Shown: positions 45,720 through 54,491 of the stretch, one piece after another
Position numbering within the stretch: position 1 is the first letter of the stretch
How the letters are laid out: each line of letters starts with the position of its first letter
Source of the DNA: Chakrabartyella piscis
GTDB taxonomy: Bacteria > Bacillota > Clostridia > Lachnospirales > Anaerotignaceae
Assembly: GCA_030067835.1 (NCBI GenBank)
Contig: CP092441.1
Coordinates: 2,914,001 to 2,978,000, forward strand
Reading direction: 5' to 3'
DNA length: 64,000 nucleotides
Program-made: the position numbers and the translations under genes
Notes under the pieces: generated by a model
What the model was told of the DNA's origin: nothing
The model's input: the letters and a program-made list of their open reading frames with translations, nothing else
Databases searched by the model: none

Positions 45720-47297
45720 TCACATCCTTTCTGTCAGAATGAGTCCGTTTTTTAAGCGGAATGCGATGGTTTGATTATCTTTCGCTAATATCTTTTCTAC
45801 GATCTCATTCAACACGTCTGTATTCATTTCGGTAATGCTTTCTGGTAATTCATCTAAGGCTTCAATTAAATTTTCAGTTTCCTCTAGAGTGGTGTCCTTA
45901 CGCAACTTTCCTAGAAGTCGCATTTTCAAGTCTTTTGCATCTTTTAGCTCTTTTTTCAGTTCATCCGTTTTGGATATAAAAAGAGCAGAATCAAGTATGC
46001 CTCTGGATAGTAGTCCAGACATAGCATGATTCTGCTCTGTAAGTGTCGCTATTCTTTTGTTGATGTTTTGTAACTCTAGATTTTCACGTTGCTGTTGCTC
46101 TTGCACCTTGTAAAGTGTAGCAACGATAGGCTCTAGGATTTGATGATGATTTTTTCTTAGCTTATTGTACATATGGATAAAGGCAAGGGTGATTTTTTCT
46201 TCACGGATCCGTTCTGCAGAACAGTTGGTTTTATCTGTATCATGTAATCTGCAAACCCAGTAAGCTTTATGATTGGTAACTTTTCTTCGGAAGTGACAAC
46301 CACATTCCCCACAGGTGATCTTTCTACCCAATGGATATTCACCATATTCTAAATTTACAGCCGCTACTCGTTGGTTTAATAAAATGTTCGCAAGCTCAAA
46401 CTGAATTCGGCTGACAATCGACTCATGGTTATCTCTGACGTAGTATTGAGGAAGTTCTCCCTTATTTACTTGACTCTTATATGGAATGACATCTTGGCTG
46501 AATGTTTTCTGCAAAAGTAAATCACCAACATATCGTTCATTACGAATGATGGAAGATATCGCTTCCTTTTTCCAAATTGTTTTTCCTGTGCGACTTGGTA
46601 TGCCTTCAGCATTGAGTGTTTTGCAAATCTCTAAAAATCCATTGCCCATTAAGTATTCAGCAAAAATCCTACGAATGAGTTCTGCTTCTGGTTCGTAAAT
46701 TTCAAATTGCTTATTGACCATGCGATATCCGAATGGAGCGCTGCTTGGCATAAATGTGCCTTTTTGCATTCTCATGCGAATACCTTTTTTTACATTTTTT
46801 GAGATGCTCACTGATTCTTCTTGAGCGAAGAGTGAGTAGAGGGTTAGTAGATTTTCACCACTTAGTTTTGCTGTATCAATACCTTCTTTTTCAAAATATA
46901 CCGAAACACCGATTGCTTTTAGCTCTCTGACAGTAGCGATGCTATCCAATGTATTTCTTGAAAATCTGCTTGTTGATTTGGTGACGATACGATCAATCTT
47001 GCCATCTCGACAATCGTTTATCATGCGATTGAAGTCATCTCGTTTTTCTGTTGATACACCAGAGATGCCCTCATCGGCATAAATGTCGACCATTTCCCAA
47101 CTTGGGTTTTCTTCGATTAGGTTTGTGTAGTATCTCACTTGTACTGCAAAGGAATTTAGTTGATCCTTAGAATCACTGCTGACACGAGCATATCCAGCGA
47201 CTCGCAGTTTTAATGTTTCCTGTTTGATGGTTGCATCGATTTGAAAAATCTCTTTTTGTCTTAATGCACTTGTTCCGTTTATACTCTTATCAGCCAT
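45720..47297 (-). CDS. Large serine recombinase 2
   Basis: 525 residues: catalytic Ser in VAGYARVSSDSKDQ, Arg motif TKSTSRFSRNTLDSI, recombinase domain KTIWKKEAISSIIRNERYVG, zinc ribbon ITCGECGCHFRRKVTNHKAY, long coiled coil (about 390-460). Related to recombinase 1 but clearly diverged. First of three tandem recombinase genes, with the 55-aa gene and pemK upstream in the same direction. Confidence 0.95.
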   Translation of the reverse strand: MADKSINGTSALRQKEIFQIDATIKQETLKLRVAGYARVSSDSKDQLNSFAVQVRYYTNLIEENPSWEMVDIYADEGISGVSTEKRDDFNRMINDCRDGKIDRIVTKSTSRFSRNTLDSIATVRELKAIGVSVYFEKEGIDTAKLSGENLLTLYSLFAQEESVSISKNVKKGIRMRMQKGTFMPSSAPFGYRMVNKQFEIYEPEAELIRRIFAEYLMGNGFLEICKTLNAEGIPSRTGKTIWKKEAISSIIRNERYVGDLLLQKTFSQDVIPYKSQVNKGELPQYYVRDNHESIVSRIQFELANILLNQRVAAVNLEYGEYPLGRKITCGECGCHFRRKVTNHKAYWVCRLHDTDKTNCSAERIREEKITLAFIHMYNKLRKNHHQILEPIVATLYKVQEQQQRENLELQNINKRIATLTEQNHAMSGLLSRGILDSALFISKTDELKKELKDAKDLKMRLLGKLRKDTTLEETENLIEALDELPESITEMNTDVLNEIVEKILAKDNQTIAFRLKNGLILTERM

Positions 47298-47362
47298 ATT
47301 AGTTCATCCTCCTTTCAAGCAACAACACTACCACAATGAGAGTTCAAAAGCTATACCCAATA

Positions 47363-47530
47363 CTACCAAAGATAGATGGGTTCTAATTGACATTGTTTCG
47401 CAAGGCTAAAAGCTGTCAAATCAGCCACTTCACGAGTGATTTTGTCTGCATTTAGCAGAGATTTGAGCATCTGCATCATTAAGTAAAAATCATTAGGGAT
47501 GATAGTTTGAACTTGATTTTCTAGTGTCAT
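47363..47530 (-). CDS. Small conserved-looking 55-aa protein of the recombinase cassette
   Basis: ATG 47530 has AAGGAGG at ideal spacing; 55 residues, MTLENQVQTIIPNDFYLMMQ and onward, ending EPIYLW. It is acidic-helical with LxxxLLNADKITREVADLTA. It sits between pemK (12 bp upstream) and the recombinases, same strand. It could be an antitoxin for PemK or a recombinase accessory factor. I do not recognise a family. Confidence 0.6.
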   Translation of the reverse strand: MTLENQVQTIIPNDFYLMMQMLKSLLNADKITREVADLTAFSLAKQCQLEPIYLW

Positions 47531-47542
47531 AACAGTTCCTCC

Positions 47543-47902
47543 TTACAAAAAGTTTGGGTTTAAGCCAACACTGATTTCCAGTGCTGCGTTGATTTGTTTC
47601 AGCTTATATTGGGGAACGGTGCAGAGATATTCTTGCAGTCGCTCACGATCAATGGTACGGATTTGTTCCAGTAGCACACTGGAATATGCTTCAAGATTTC
47701 GTATGGGCGACACCATCACATGAGTGGGCATCACTTTCTTTGGTCTTGTAGTGATTGGTGCTACGATAACAGTGGGGCTGTATCGGTTGCCAATATTGTT
47801 TTGTAGGATTAAAACTGGTCTGACACCAGATTGCTCCGAGCCAACACCTTTTCCGAGGTTGGCATAGTAAATCTCTCCACGAGTAATCACTTTTTCTTCC
47901 AC
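47543..47902 (-). CDS. PemK/MazF-type endoribonuclease toxin
   Basis: 119 residues: RGEIYYANLGKGVGSEQSGV (family signature with conserved Gly and Arg), RPVLILQNNIGNRYSPTVIV, APITTRPKKVMPTHV and LLEQIRTIDRERLQEYLCTV. MazF-fold toxins cleave mRNA and are held by an antitoxin, normally encoded just upstream; none is visible upstream here, and the 55-aa gene downstream is the only candidate. In such cassettes the gene may also serve regulation rather than killing. Start is GTG 47902 after AAAGGAGG. Confidence 0.9.
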   Translation of the reverse strand: MEEKVITRGEIYYANLGKGVGSEQSGVRPVLILQNNIGNRYSPTVIVAPITTRPKKVMPTHVMVSPIRNLEAYSSVLLEQIRTIDRERLQEYLCTVPQYKLKQINAALEISVGLNPNFL

Positions 47903-48538
47903 GAGAACACCTCCTTTATTTTTTGTTTTGTCTTAATATCACAAACATAAGGACTACTGTTTTGAGGCAGTAATCCTCATGGCTTCTAACATTAAGAATT
48001 TTGTTTGCACTTTATTCGACACTACTTCCGAAGTGCATACGGCGATTACCTAAACTGTGGTTCGCTGTACCACATCATGGGACTTTCACCCTCGCTGGGA
48101 TCTCCACCGACTGCCCTCATTGCCTGCGATGGATTGGTTACCACTCGGACTGTGACTGGACAGAAGTATCATTATAGGTTGATGGGGTTATGGCAAGGCA
48201 AGTGGCGATCACTTGCTTTTCATCCAAATGGGTTACGCTCGTCACCTTACATTTTTCTTTGATAGATATTCGCAGATAATAGAACAAGATAAAATGGTGA
48301 TTGTTATTTCTGCTTTGCATCTACAGGTGAGTCTTGGCGCATTTGATGAAGTTGCTTTTCCTTTCGGGACCATCAACTAAGGTATTTAGGTTATCGGATA
48401 TTCAATTTTCAAAGAACAATACAGCGCTTAACAAAGAACTGCAAAAGAGATTTTTTACCCCTTCACTTACTTCCTCACTTCTAAGCCATTTTTCAAGTCA
48501 CTTTTTCAAACATTTTTTATTTTCAGTAATTTCGCACA
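47903..48538. other. Spacer with a possible structured RNA remnant
   Basis: No protein gene is convincing in this 640 bp. The part at about 48005-48260 is more GC-rich and, on the minus strand, contains GGGTGAAAGTCCC, then GTGGTACAGCGAACCAC as a stem-loop, followed by more short stems. This is the kind of sequence found in group II intron domain I or other structured RNAs. No reverse-transcriptase frame is present, so if real it is a fragment. Confidence 0.3.
48459..48500. repeat. 42-bp direct repeat, left copy
   Basis: Begins CCCCTTCACTTACTTCCTCA and ends TTTTTCAAGTC. It matches 56611-56652 at 41 of 42 positions. There it is the 3' flank of the sigma-like gene. Sequence further on (CAAACATTTTTTA versus CAAACTTTTTTT) also resembles that gene end, so this is probably the stub of a second, lost sigma gene. 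Confidence 0.8.
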
Positions 48539-48569
48539 AAAAAACAGCACCACATTTAGTGATGCTGTA
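48539..48569 (-). terminator. Terminator of the sortase gene
   Basis: On the minus strand ACAGCATCAC pairs with GTGGTGCTGT around TAAAT and seven T follow, 31 bp after the sortase stop. Confidence 0.85.
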
Positions 48570-48599
48570 TAGCTATCTTGGATTTATTCTATTTTGAGG

Positions 48600-49439
48600 C
48601 TATGGGCGCTCAGGGGAGGGATTTGCTAAAATGTTAGAATCAGAAGCAGTGGACGAGTCCACCAATTTACCCATGACCACCAAACGTTGATTCCTTGTGT
48701 TTTCATAGTCATATTTATGAGAGCAGGTGGAGAGGGTGAGTAGTTTATCCTGATCTGTAACCTCTATATCAGAAAAAATATACTCGTTTTTGGCTTGCAC
48801 AGTATCTATAAAAGTGTCAAAATCATCGTTGTTGGGATATGGATTGATATAGTAAAAATCAATATCTGTATAAAATACTGCAAAAATTTCAAACACCAAT
48901 ATTTCATCATCTACTGTAAGATAGATGTAAGGATTTTCTTGCATGAAGTCTAGTTCTGTGTAACGGAACAGCTGAGAGAATTTTTCGCCATCTGGGTTTT
49001 CTGGATTTTCTGCATGACCATAAATAACTGTATTTTGGATTAGACTGTCTGGAGAGGTTAGATTGGCATAGTAATCAGCAAAATATGATCCCCACACGCT
49101 ATAATTTCCATTCTCATCTAGTGTTAAATAGTCGCTATTATTGGTTGTTTGCATGACAGCGTTATCAATATCTGTTCCTGTGACGCAGAGCCATGCAACT
49201 GTGTCTGCGTTTTGTTCCTTTGCTGTCGCTAACGCAGTAGCAGCTTCGTTTTCTGTATCGGTGGTTTCGGTATCTATATCTGAGTTTTCATCTTGTGCAT
49301 CGCCATTCACTTCGCTTGAACTTGATGTTTCAGTTGGTATTTCATCTGTTTTGTTAAGTGCATTACAAGATTCAACAGTTATCATAAGGACTAAAATAAT
49401 TGCAATGGATAGGAAAATAATTTTTCTATGCTTTTTCAT
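48600..49439 (-). CDS. Class B sortase
   Basis: Membrane cysteine transpeptidase that joins proteins to the wall. From ATG 49439, 279 residues; a longer reading to 49514 runs through the terminator of the SLH gene. N-terminal anchor KIIFLSIAIILVLMITVES, acidic Ser/Thr linker (about 30-75), then sortase core with His in VIYGHAENPENPDGE, catalytic Cys in LLTLSTCSHKYDYEN and Arg in TRNQRLVVMGK. The ribosome site is weak (AGAAAG). It directly follows the SLH protein gene, which lacks a sorting signal, so its substrates lie elsewhere or are unconventional. Confidence 0.9.
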   Translation of the reverse strand: MKKHRKIIFLSIAIILVLMITVESCNALNKTDEIPTETSSSSEVNGDAQDENSDIDTETTDTENEAATALATAKEQNADTVAWLCVTGTDIDNAVMQTTNNSDYLTLDENGNYSVWGSYFADYYANLTSPDSLIQNTVIYGHAENPENPDGEKFSQLFRYTELDFMQENPYIYLTVDDEILVFEIFAVFYTDIDFYYINPYPNNDDFDTFIDTVQAKNEYIFSDIEVTDQDKLLTLSTCSHKYDYENTRNQRLVVMGKLVDSSTASDSNILANPSPERP

Positions 49440-49483
49440 GTAGGTTCTTTCTACGGCACTGAGGGCCGCTGAAACAGGGTTAA

Positions 49484-49522
49484 ATAAAAGGCGGCAGTAA
49501 GTCATAAAACTCACCGCCGCCA
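49484..49522 (-). terminator. Terminator between the SLH gene and sortase
   Basis: GGCGGCGGTGAGT pairs with ACTTACTGCCGCC, with TTTTATTT after it on the minus strand. Some readthrough would be needed if sortase shares the SLH transcript. Confidence 0.75.
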
Positions 49523-49565
49523 GTTCGTATCAAATTAGTTTGTTGCGGTAGTAAAGCAGTATATT

Positions 49566-52500
49566 TTATAGTGCTGCAAATCTTGTAAGAAGCACTGCAA
49601 GCTCTGCTCTTGTCAATCCATTTGTTGGTGCTAATGAGCCATCTACATTGCCATTAAAAATGTCATTTGCTACTGCCCATGTCATTGCAGCAACAGCATA
49701 TTCGCTCGTTGTATCACCATCTGTGAATTCATCAAGTGATGCAGTCGCTGTCACATCAAGACCTTTGTACTCTGCATAGCGATAAAGGATTGCCGCCATT
49801 TGCTCACGAGTAATAGGATCATTTGGTGCGAAGATTTCTTCACTATAACCACTAACAATGCCATTTTCTTTTGCCCACGCAACGCCCTCTGCAAACCAAT
49901 CGTCAACAGATACATCTGCAAATGATATGCTAGACAGATCCGCTTCTGCATCTTCCATACGATACAAAATTGTTACAAGCATTGCACGACTTGTTGTTGT
50001 GTAAGGACTATAAGTGTTTTCTGATGTACCACTTACCCAGTTGTTTTCATATGCATTCATAACAGAACTATAGAACCAATCAGATTCGCTTACATCTTCA
50101 AACACATCAACTCCTGTTTGTGGGTTTGTATGTGCATCTGTTTCTGAAAATACAACAAACAATGTATGATCGCCAGTTACACTGCTCAAAGTATAACTAG
50201 ATACTGCACCCATGCTAATGCCATCAATCAAAACATCACTTACTTGATAGCCAGTTGCAGGCGTGAATGTAAAGGTTTGGCTACTATATTTTTTGATTGA
50301 ATATTCGCTATCACTACCACCATCTGGTGAGATTGTACCAGAACCAGATTGGCCTATTGTGATATCGTAGTAAGTAGAAGATGAACTGCTACCTGAGCTA
50401 CTGCTACCTGAACTTGTTGTTTTAGATACCACCATAAATGGGCTCAGCTCACTGATTGAAAACGATAGCGTTTGATCACTCACATTTGCGGTAGCAGTGA
50501 GAGTTTCGATATCGCCATTTTGTTTTTGATGTAACACTTGGTAAGTTTTTCCGCTCTCTACATCATAGCCGATAGCAACAGTGATATCGCCACTAAAGTC
50601 TGCATCTTCAACTACAGTATTATCAACCAATGCGTACAAATAGAAAGTTTCGCCCTCGGTATAGCCACTAGGTACGGTGAAGCTATTTTTGTCAGTATCG
50701 GAAATGGTGTCTACAACAACAATGTCAAAGAATTCACCAGATACACCTTCGTTGGTGATGGTAGCAGTACCTGATACTGTTGCTGTTGTTACTGCATCTG
50801 CAGCACTTGCCATGACAAAGACGGTCATGGAGGCGGTTGCATCGTTGTAGTTAGAATCTGTTTTGGTTGCTGTGATGGTCACAATACCTTCGGCAACTCC
50901 TGTCAAAACATCTGTCGATAGTGTTGCATAATCTGTACCATCAATGGTGTAAACTACATCGCTAGAAACATTTTCATCACTTGTTGTAGTGATATTTAGT
51001 GTTTCACCAACACCCGCACTGTTTTCGTTTGTGAAAGTGACTGCAGTTTGGTCAATTTTATCGATGGTGATTGTTTGATCCACACTAACACCTGCATAAG
51101 TTTCGTTACCTGCCATAGTTGCAGTTATTATCACAGTACCTACACCCGTAGCTGTAAGTGTTGCCCCCTCAATCGTTGCAGTTCCTGTTCCAGCGGTTAC
51201 TTCGTAGGTAACAGTACCTTCAGTTGTACCACCAGCGACAGTTAAATTCAATGTGTCGTTATAATCCATTGTATCAGCACTCGTTATGCTAAGTGCTGCT
51301 TGCTCTACAAGCTCATTCCAACTTGCATAGTAAGTTGACCCTGCTGCTGCAGTTTCTACTGCTGTGCCTGTAAAGGATTCATTATCATACCAACCCACAA
51401 AAGCGTACCCATCTTTTTCGGGAGTAGCGAGAGTGCCAGATTCGAAGGTGGTATCATCTGCGAAGGTACCTCCGTTGGTGATAGCAAAAGCAGTATCATT
51501 TGCGGTATAAGCAGAAGAATCTAGTACGTTAGCACTGTCAGAAACATAAATCGTTACGCTTCCATTTGAGCTACCCAATAGTTTACCACTGTGTTCAAGA
51601 GTAAAATCATCACCCAATACCACTGTATGAATTGCAGTAGTGCCACCACCTAAATATCCATACGTTGTTACATTATCACCGATTACAAGAGTATTAACGC
51701 TTGAATCGGTTAAGAAATAGATGTTATATGAACTGTCCGCACCTGAAACGCCATCTATTGTCCCAAGAACAACGTCATCTTCTATCACAACTTTTTCTAC
51801 GTTTGTAATAGTCATGAAATTATGGGCTTCCACTTCACAATCTGCTGGAATTGTAATCGTTCCTGTTCCAGCAACTCCAGAAAATGCGTATGCTTCAATG
51901 ATTTCCAACGTGCTAGGCAATGTAAGGGACTCAATGGGGCAGCCTTGGAATGCAGTATTTGGAATTTTTGTAATGCCCTCTGCGATTTCAACAGTTGTCA
52001 AATTTGTCGCACTTTTGAATAAGCTTGAACCGCCTTCTGTACTTCCAACCACTTGGAATGGATTGGTATATGCAGGAATGCTCACACTTGTTACACCTGT
52101 TGAACTAAACACACTTGTACCAAACATAGTGTTTTCGTGTGTTGGTAAAGTTAATGTCGTTAAAGAACTACACCCTGCAAAAGCAGATTCTTCAATCACA
52201 TATACGTTAGAAGTATCTGTTGTAAAATCAAATGCAGTGATACCAGTGTTTCTAAAAGCAGCTCTATCCATCACGGTAATCTTTTCTGGCAAAGGAGCAA
52301 TATCTGTGAGATCAGGGCATTCGGCAAACAAACCAGTTGTCACTTGAATGCCTTCGACAAGAAGCTTATCGCTGGTTGTTGACTCTTGATTATAGTTTGT
52401 CCAATCCACGGTTGTTACACCAGAACCCTCAAACACATACATACCATAGGAAGTAACGCTTGCAGGGAATGTTGCTTCTGTCACGGTATATGCACCAGTA

Positions 52501-53516
52501 AAGGCAAAATCACCGATAGAGGTTAATGTCGTATTTGCATACCCATCTTCTTGCCAAGGGAATTTCTCAAGGTTTTCTAGGGCGCTAAATGCACCTTTAC
52601 CAATGTATGTAATGCCCTCGCCCAAGACAATGCTTGTAATGCTATCAGCATAGTCAATCCAAGGTGTGTCAGTTACACAATAATACGCATCTTGTGAACC
52701 ACCCTTACCAGAGGTTGTCACGGTATAATCTGCCATAGCACCACTACCGCTGATAGTTAAGACACCAGTTGCTTCAGAGAATGACCAATTGACATTGTCT
52801 TGAGCTGGGTTTGTAGCACTTACGACTTCGCCATTTGCAGTTGCGCCACAAGTGCCAGAGGTTTCGACAGCATCATCACTCGCCACCGTTGCAGCTGCAT
52901 CTGGGTTATTAAAATAACTTGCCAACGCTTCCAGTGCATCCATATCCAAATCGGAAGTATCCACGTCATCTGCTTCAAGTTCTTCAATGGCAATATAAAT
53001 ATCTGTAACTGCTGAATAGTATTCACCTTGTTCAGCTTGTTCTAAATCTTTAATTGTTTCCACAGATGGCAAAGCATCGATATTAGTTTGAATTTCCTCT
53101 AATGCTGTTGATTCTGTAGTATCATCATCAACCACAGTGTCATCGTTAACTACGGTGTCATCGTCTACCACAGTGTCATCATCAACCACAGTGTCATCGT
53201 CTACCACAGTGTCATCGTCTACCACGGTGTCGTCGTCAACCACGGTGTCATCGTCTACCACAGTATCATCGTCAACTACGGTATCATCGTCAACTACAGT
53301 AGTATCGTCAACTACAGCATCGTCGTCAACCACGGTGTCATCGTCTACCACAGTATCATCATCAACTACAGTAGTATCATCATCCATAGCAACGATAGAC
53401 GTATCCACTGGAGCATCATTTGCAAATGCAACAGTCGGTATCATGGTGCAAACCATCGCTAAAGTCAATACATACGATACCATTTTAAGTATTGACTTTT
53501 TCATAATCTTTTTCAT
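49566..53516 (-). CDS. Large SLH-domain surface protein with leucine-rich (BspA-like) repeats
   Basis: 1316 residues. Signal peptide (1-33, cleaved near VAFAND); a tandem run of DDDTVV units (about 45-130); BspA-type leucine-rich repeats (about 260-690, such as LTDIAPLPEKITVMDRAAF and TSIGDFAFTGAYTVTEATF); a Listeria-Bacteroides type repeat (PEKDGYAFVGWYDNESF, about 700); Ig-like domains (about 745-900); and three C-terminal SLH domains. These SLH domains (VFEDVSESDWFYSSVMNAYE, SFADVSVDDWFAEGVAWAKE, then a third ending LAVLLTRFAAL) bind secondary wall polymer. GGAGG precedes ATG. Likely an adhesin or S-layer-associated protein, 56 bp after the bactofilin frame and downstream of the invertible promoter. 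Confidence 0.93.
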   Translation of the reverse strand: MKKIMKKSILKMVSYVLTLAMVCTMIPTVAFANDAPVDTSIVAMDDDTTVVDDDTVVDDDTVVDDDAVVDDTTVVDDDTVVDDDTVVDDDTVVDDDTVVDDDTVVDDDTVVDDDTVVDDDTVVNDDTVVDDDTTESTALEEIQTNIDALPSVETIKDLEQAEQGEYYSAVTDIYIAIEELEADDVDTSDLDMDALEALASYFNNPDAAATVASDDAVETSGTCGATANGEVVSATNPAQDNVNWSFSEATGVLTISGSGAMADYTVTTSGKGGSQDAYYCVTDTPWIDYADSITSIVLGEGITYIGKGAFSALENLEKFPWQEDGYANTTLTSIGDFAFTGAYTVTEATFPASVTSYGMYVFEGSGVTTVDWTNYNQESTTSDKLLVEGIQVTTGLFAECPDLTDIAPLPEKITVMDRAAFRNTGITAFDFTTDTSNVYVIEESAFAGCSSLTTLTLPTHENTMFGTSVFSSTGVTSVSIPAYTNPFQVVGSTEGGSSLFKSATNLTTVEIAEGITKIPNTAFQGCPIESLTLPSTLEIIEAYAFSGVAGTGTITIPADCEVEAHNFMTITNVEKVVIEDDVVLGTIDGVSGADSSYNIYFLTDSSVNTLVIGDNVTTYGYLGGGTTAIHTVVLGDDFTLEHSGKLLGSSNGSVTIYVSDSANVLDSSAYTANDTAFAITNGGTFADDTTFESGTLATPEKDGYAFVGWYDNESFTGTAVETAAAGSTYYASWNELVEQAALSITSADTMDYNDTLNLTVAGGTTEGTVTYEVTAGTGTATIEGATLTATGVGTVIITATMAGNETYAGVSVDQTITIDKIDQTAVTFTNENSAGVGETLNITTTSDENVSSDVVYTIDGTDYATLSTDVLTGVAEGIVTITATKTDSNYNDATASMTVFVMASAADAVTTATVSGTATITNEGVSGEFFDIVVVDTISDTDKNSFTVPSGYTEGETFYLYALVDNTVVEDADFSGDITVAIGYDVESGKTYQVLHQKQNGDIETLTATANVSDQTLSFSISELSPFMVVSKTTSSGSSSSGSSSSSTYYDITIGQSGSGTISPDGGSDSEYSIKKYSSQTFTFTPATGYQVSDVLIDGISMGAVSSYTLSSVTGDHTLFVVFSETDAHTNPQTGVDVFEDVSESDWFYSSVMNAYENNWVSGTSENTYSPYTTTSRAMLVTILYRMEDAEADLSSISFADVSVDDWFAEGVAWAKENGIVSGYSEEIFAPNDPITREQMAAILYRYAEYKGLDVTATASLDEFTDGDTTSEYAVAAMTWAVANDIFNGNVDGSLAPTNGLTRAELAVLLTRFAAL
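53115..53390. repeat. Tandem 18-bp coding repeats (DDDTVV)
   Basis: About 14 degenerate units of an 18-bp sequence resembling GTCATCGTCTACCACAGT (minus-strand product DDDTVV). The unit is a multiple of three, so slippage changes length without breaking the frame. Third-position variants show the array is not freshly expanded. Confidence 0.9.
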
Positions 53517-53572
53517 TATTTTCCTCCTTAAAATTTGTTTGTTGTGCTATAAAACTATGTATGTTACCCTTT

Positions 53573-54388
53573 CTAAAATTTTTCTATTCGGATGTATGGT
53601 GCAATATTTCCAATCACTTCACCCAAAACCTGTTCACGGATATTACTACAAAAAATATTTTTCGCCATAACACTTCCCACCACCTTTCCATTTGGAATGT
53701 ATACAATTTCTGCAGTGACATTACCCTCAATTTTCCCATTGATCATAAGCGATTTGGAACATTTGATATCGCCTTGCACTTCGCCACTAACCAATAAATG
53801 TTCCTCTATTTGAATCCCACCCAACACTATAGTTTTCGGAGATATAAAGGCATACCCTTTGTTTTTGCAAACATTACGCTTGAAATCCACCTCTGATTTT
53901 TCCTTTGCTCGTATATTATCTTCAAAGGCTTGTTTCATTTTTGCTACTTTTTCATCATCGGACTGTTCCGTCATGGTATTTAAATAGTTTTCCACAAATT
54001 CTCGTACCATTTCTTCACCATCTAATCGTGCTTGGGTTGCTTCATTGAAATCTTTAAAGTATCCTAGATGATATCGAACACCACGAAAGCTCAAATTCAC
54101 TCGCCATTTTTAAGATTTTTCTACCCACGAAACACCACGGAAACCACTGGTATTGCTTTTCTTTGTGGTTTGCGCTATGGCTGCTCCAAGTTCCACACCA
54201 TCGTATACCGTTAACTTTTTAGTGCGTAAACTTTTACCCACCAAAGACTTCAAACAACCACAACTTTTGGTTTTTCCTGAAATCAGATTGTGTTCATCTA
54301 TTGCCTTTTCATTTCCACAATCACATAGGCAATTCCAGTATGGATAGCCTGTTTTGGAATGGTGAGAAAAAGAAACAACTGTCAGCAT
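53573..54388 (-). pseudogene. AP2-domain/bactofilin fusion gene broken by an in-frame stop
   Basis: Two open stretches in the same frame (54388-54110 and 54100-53573) are separated only by one TAA. Read through, they give an N-terminal Cys-containing zinc-ribbon-like part (WNCLCDCGNEKAIDEHNLIS then GKTKSCGCL) and an AP2 DNA-binding domain (NTSGFRGVSWVEKS, stop, KWRVNLSFRGVRYHLGYF). A linker follows, then a bactofilin beta-helix (SGEVQGDIKCSKSLMINGKI; VTAEIVYIPNGKVVGSV). Upstream the frame continues to about 54460 without a normal start, hinting at a second lesion. Close paralogue of the next gene. Either a decaying gene or one needing stop readthrough. Confidence 0.75.
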
Positions 54389-54491
54389 ATTGAATTTTTG
54401 TCCGATTAAATCTCTATAAGGACTGCGAACTATTTCTAGTTTTTCAAGTTCTTTTTGTTGTCCAATATGTCATCCCCCCTTCCAATTAATT

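Noticed and set aside
53130-53400. 18-bp tandem repeats as a possible CRISPR array
   Set aside because: No unique spacers between units and they are in frame within a signal-peptide protein; ordinary coding microsatellite.
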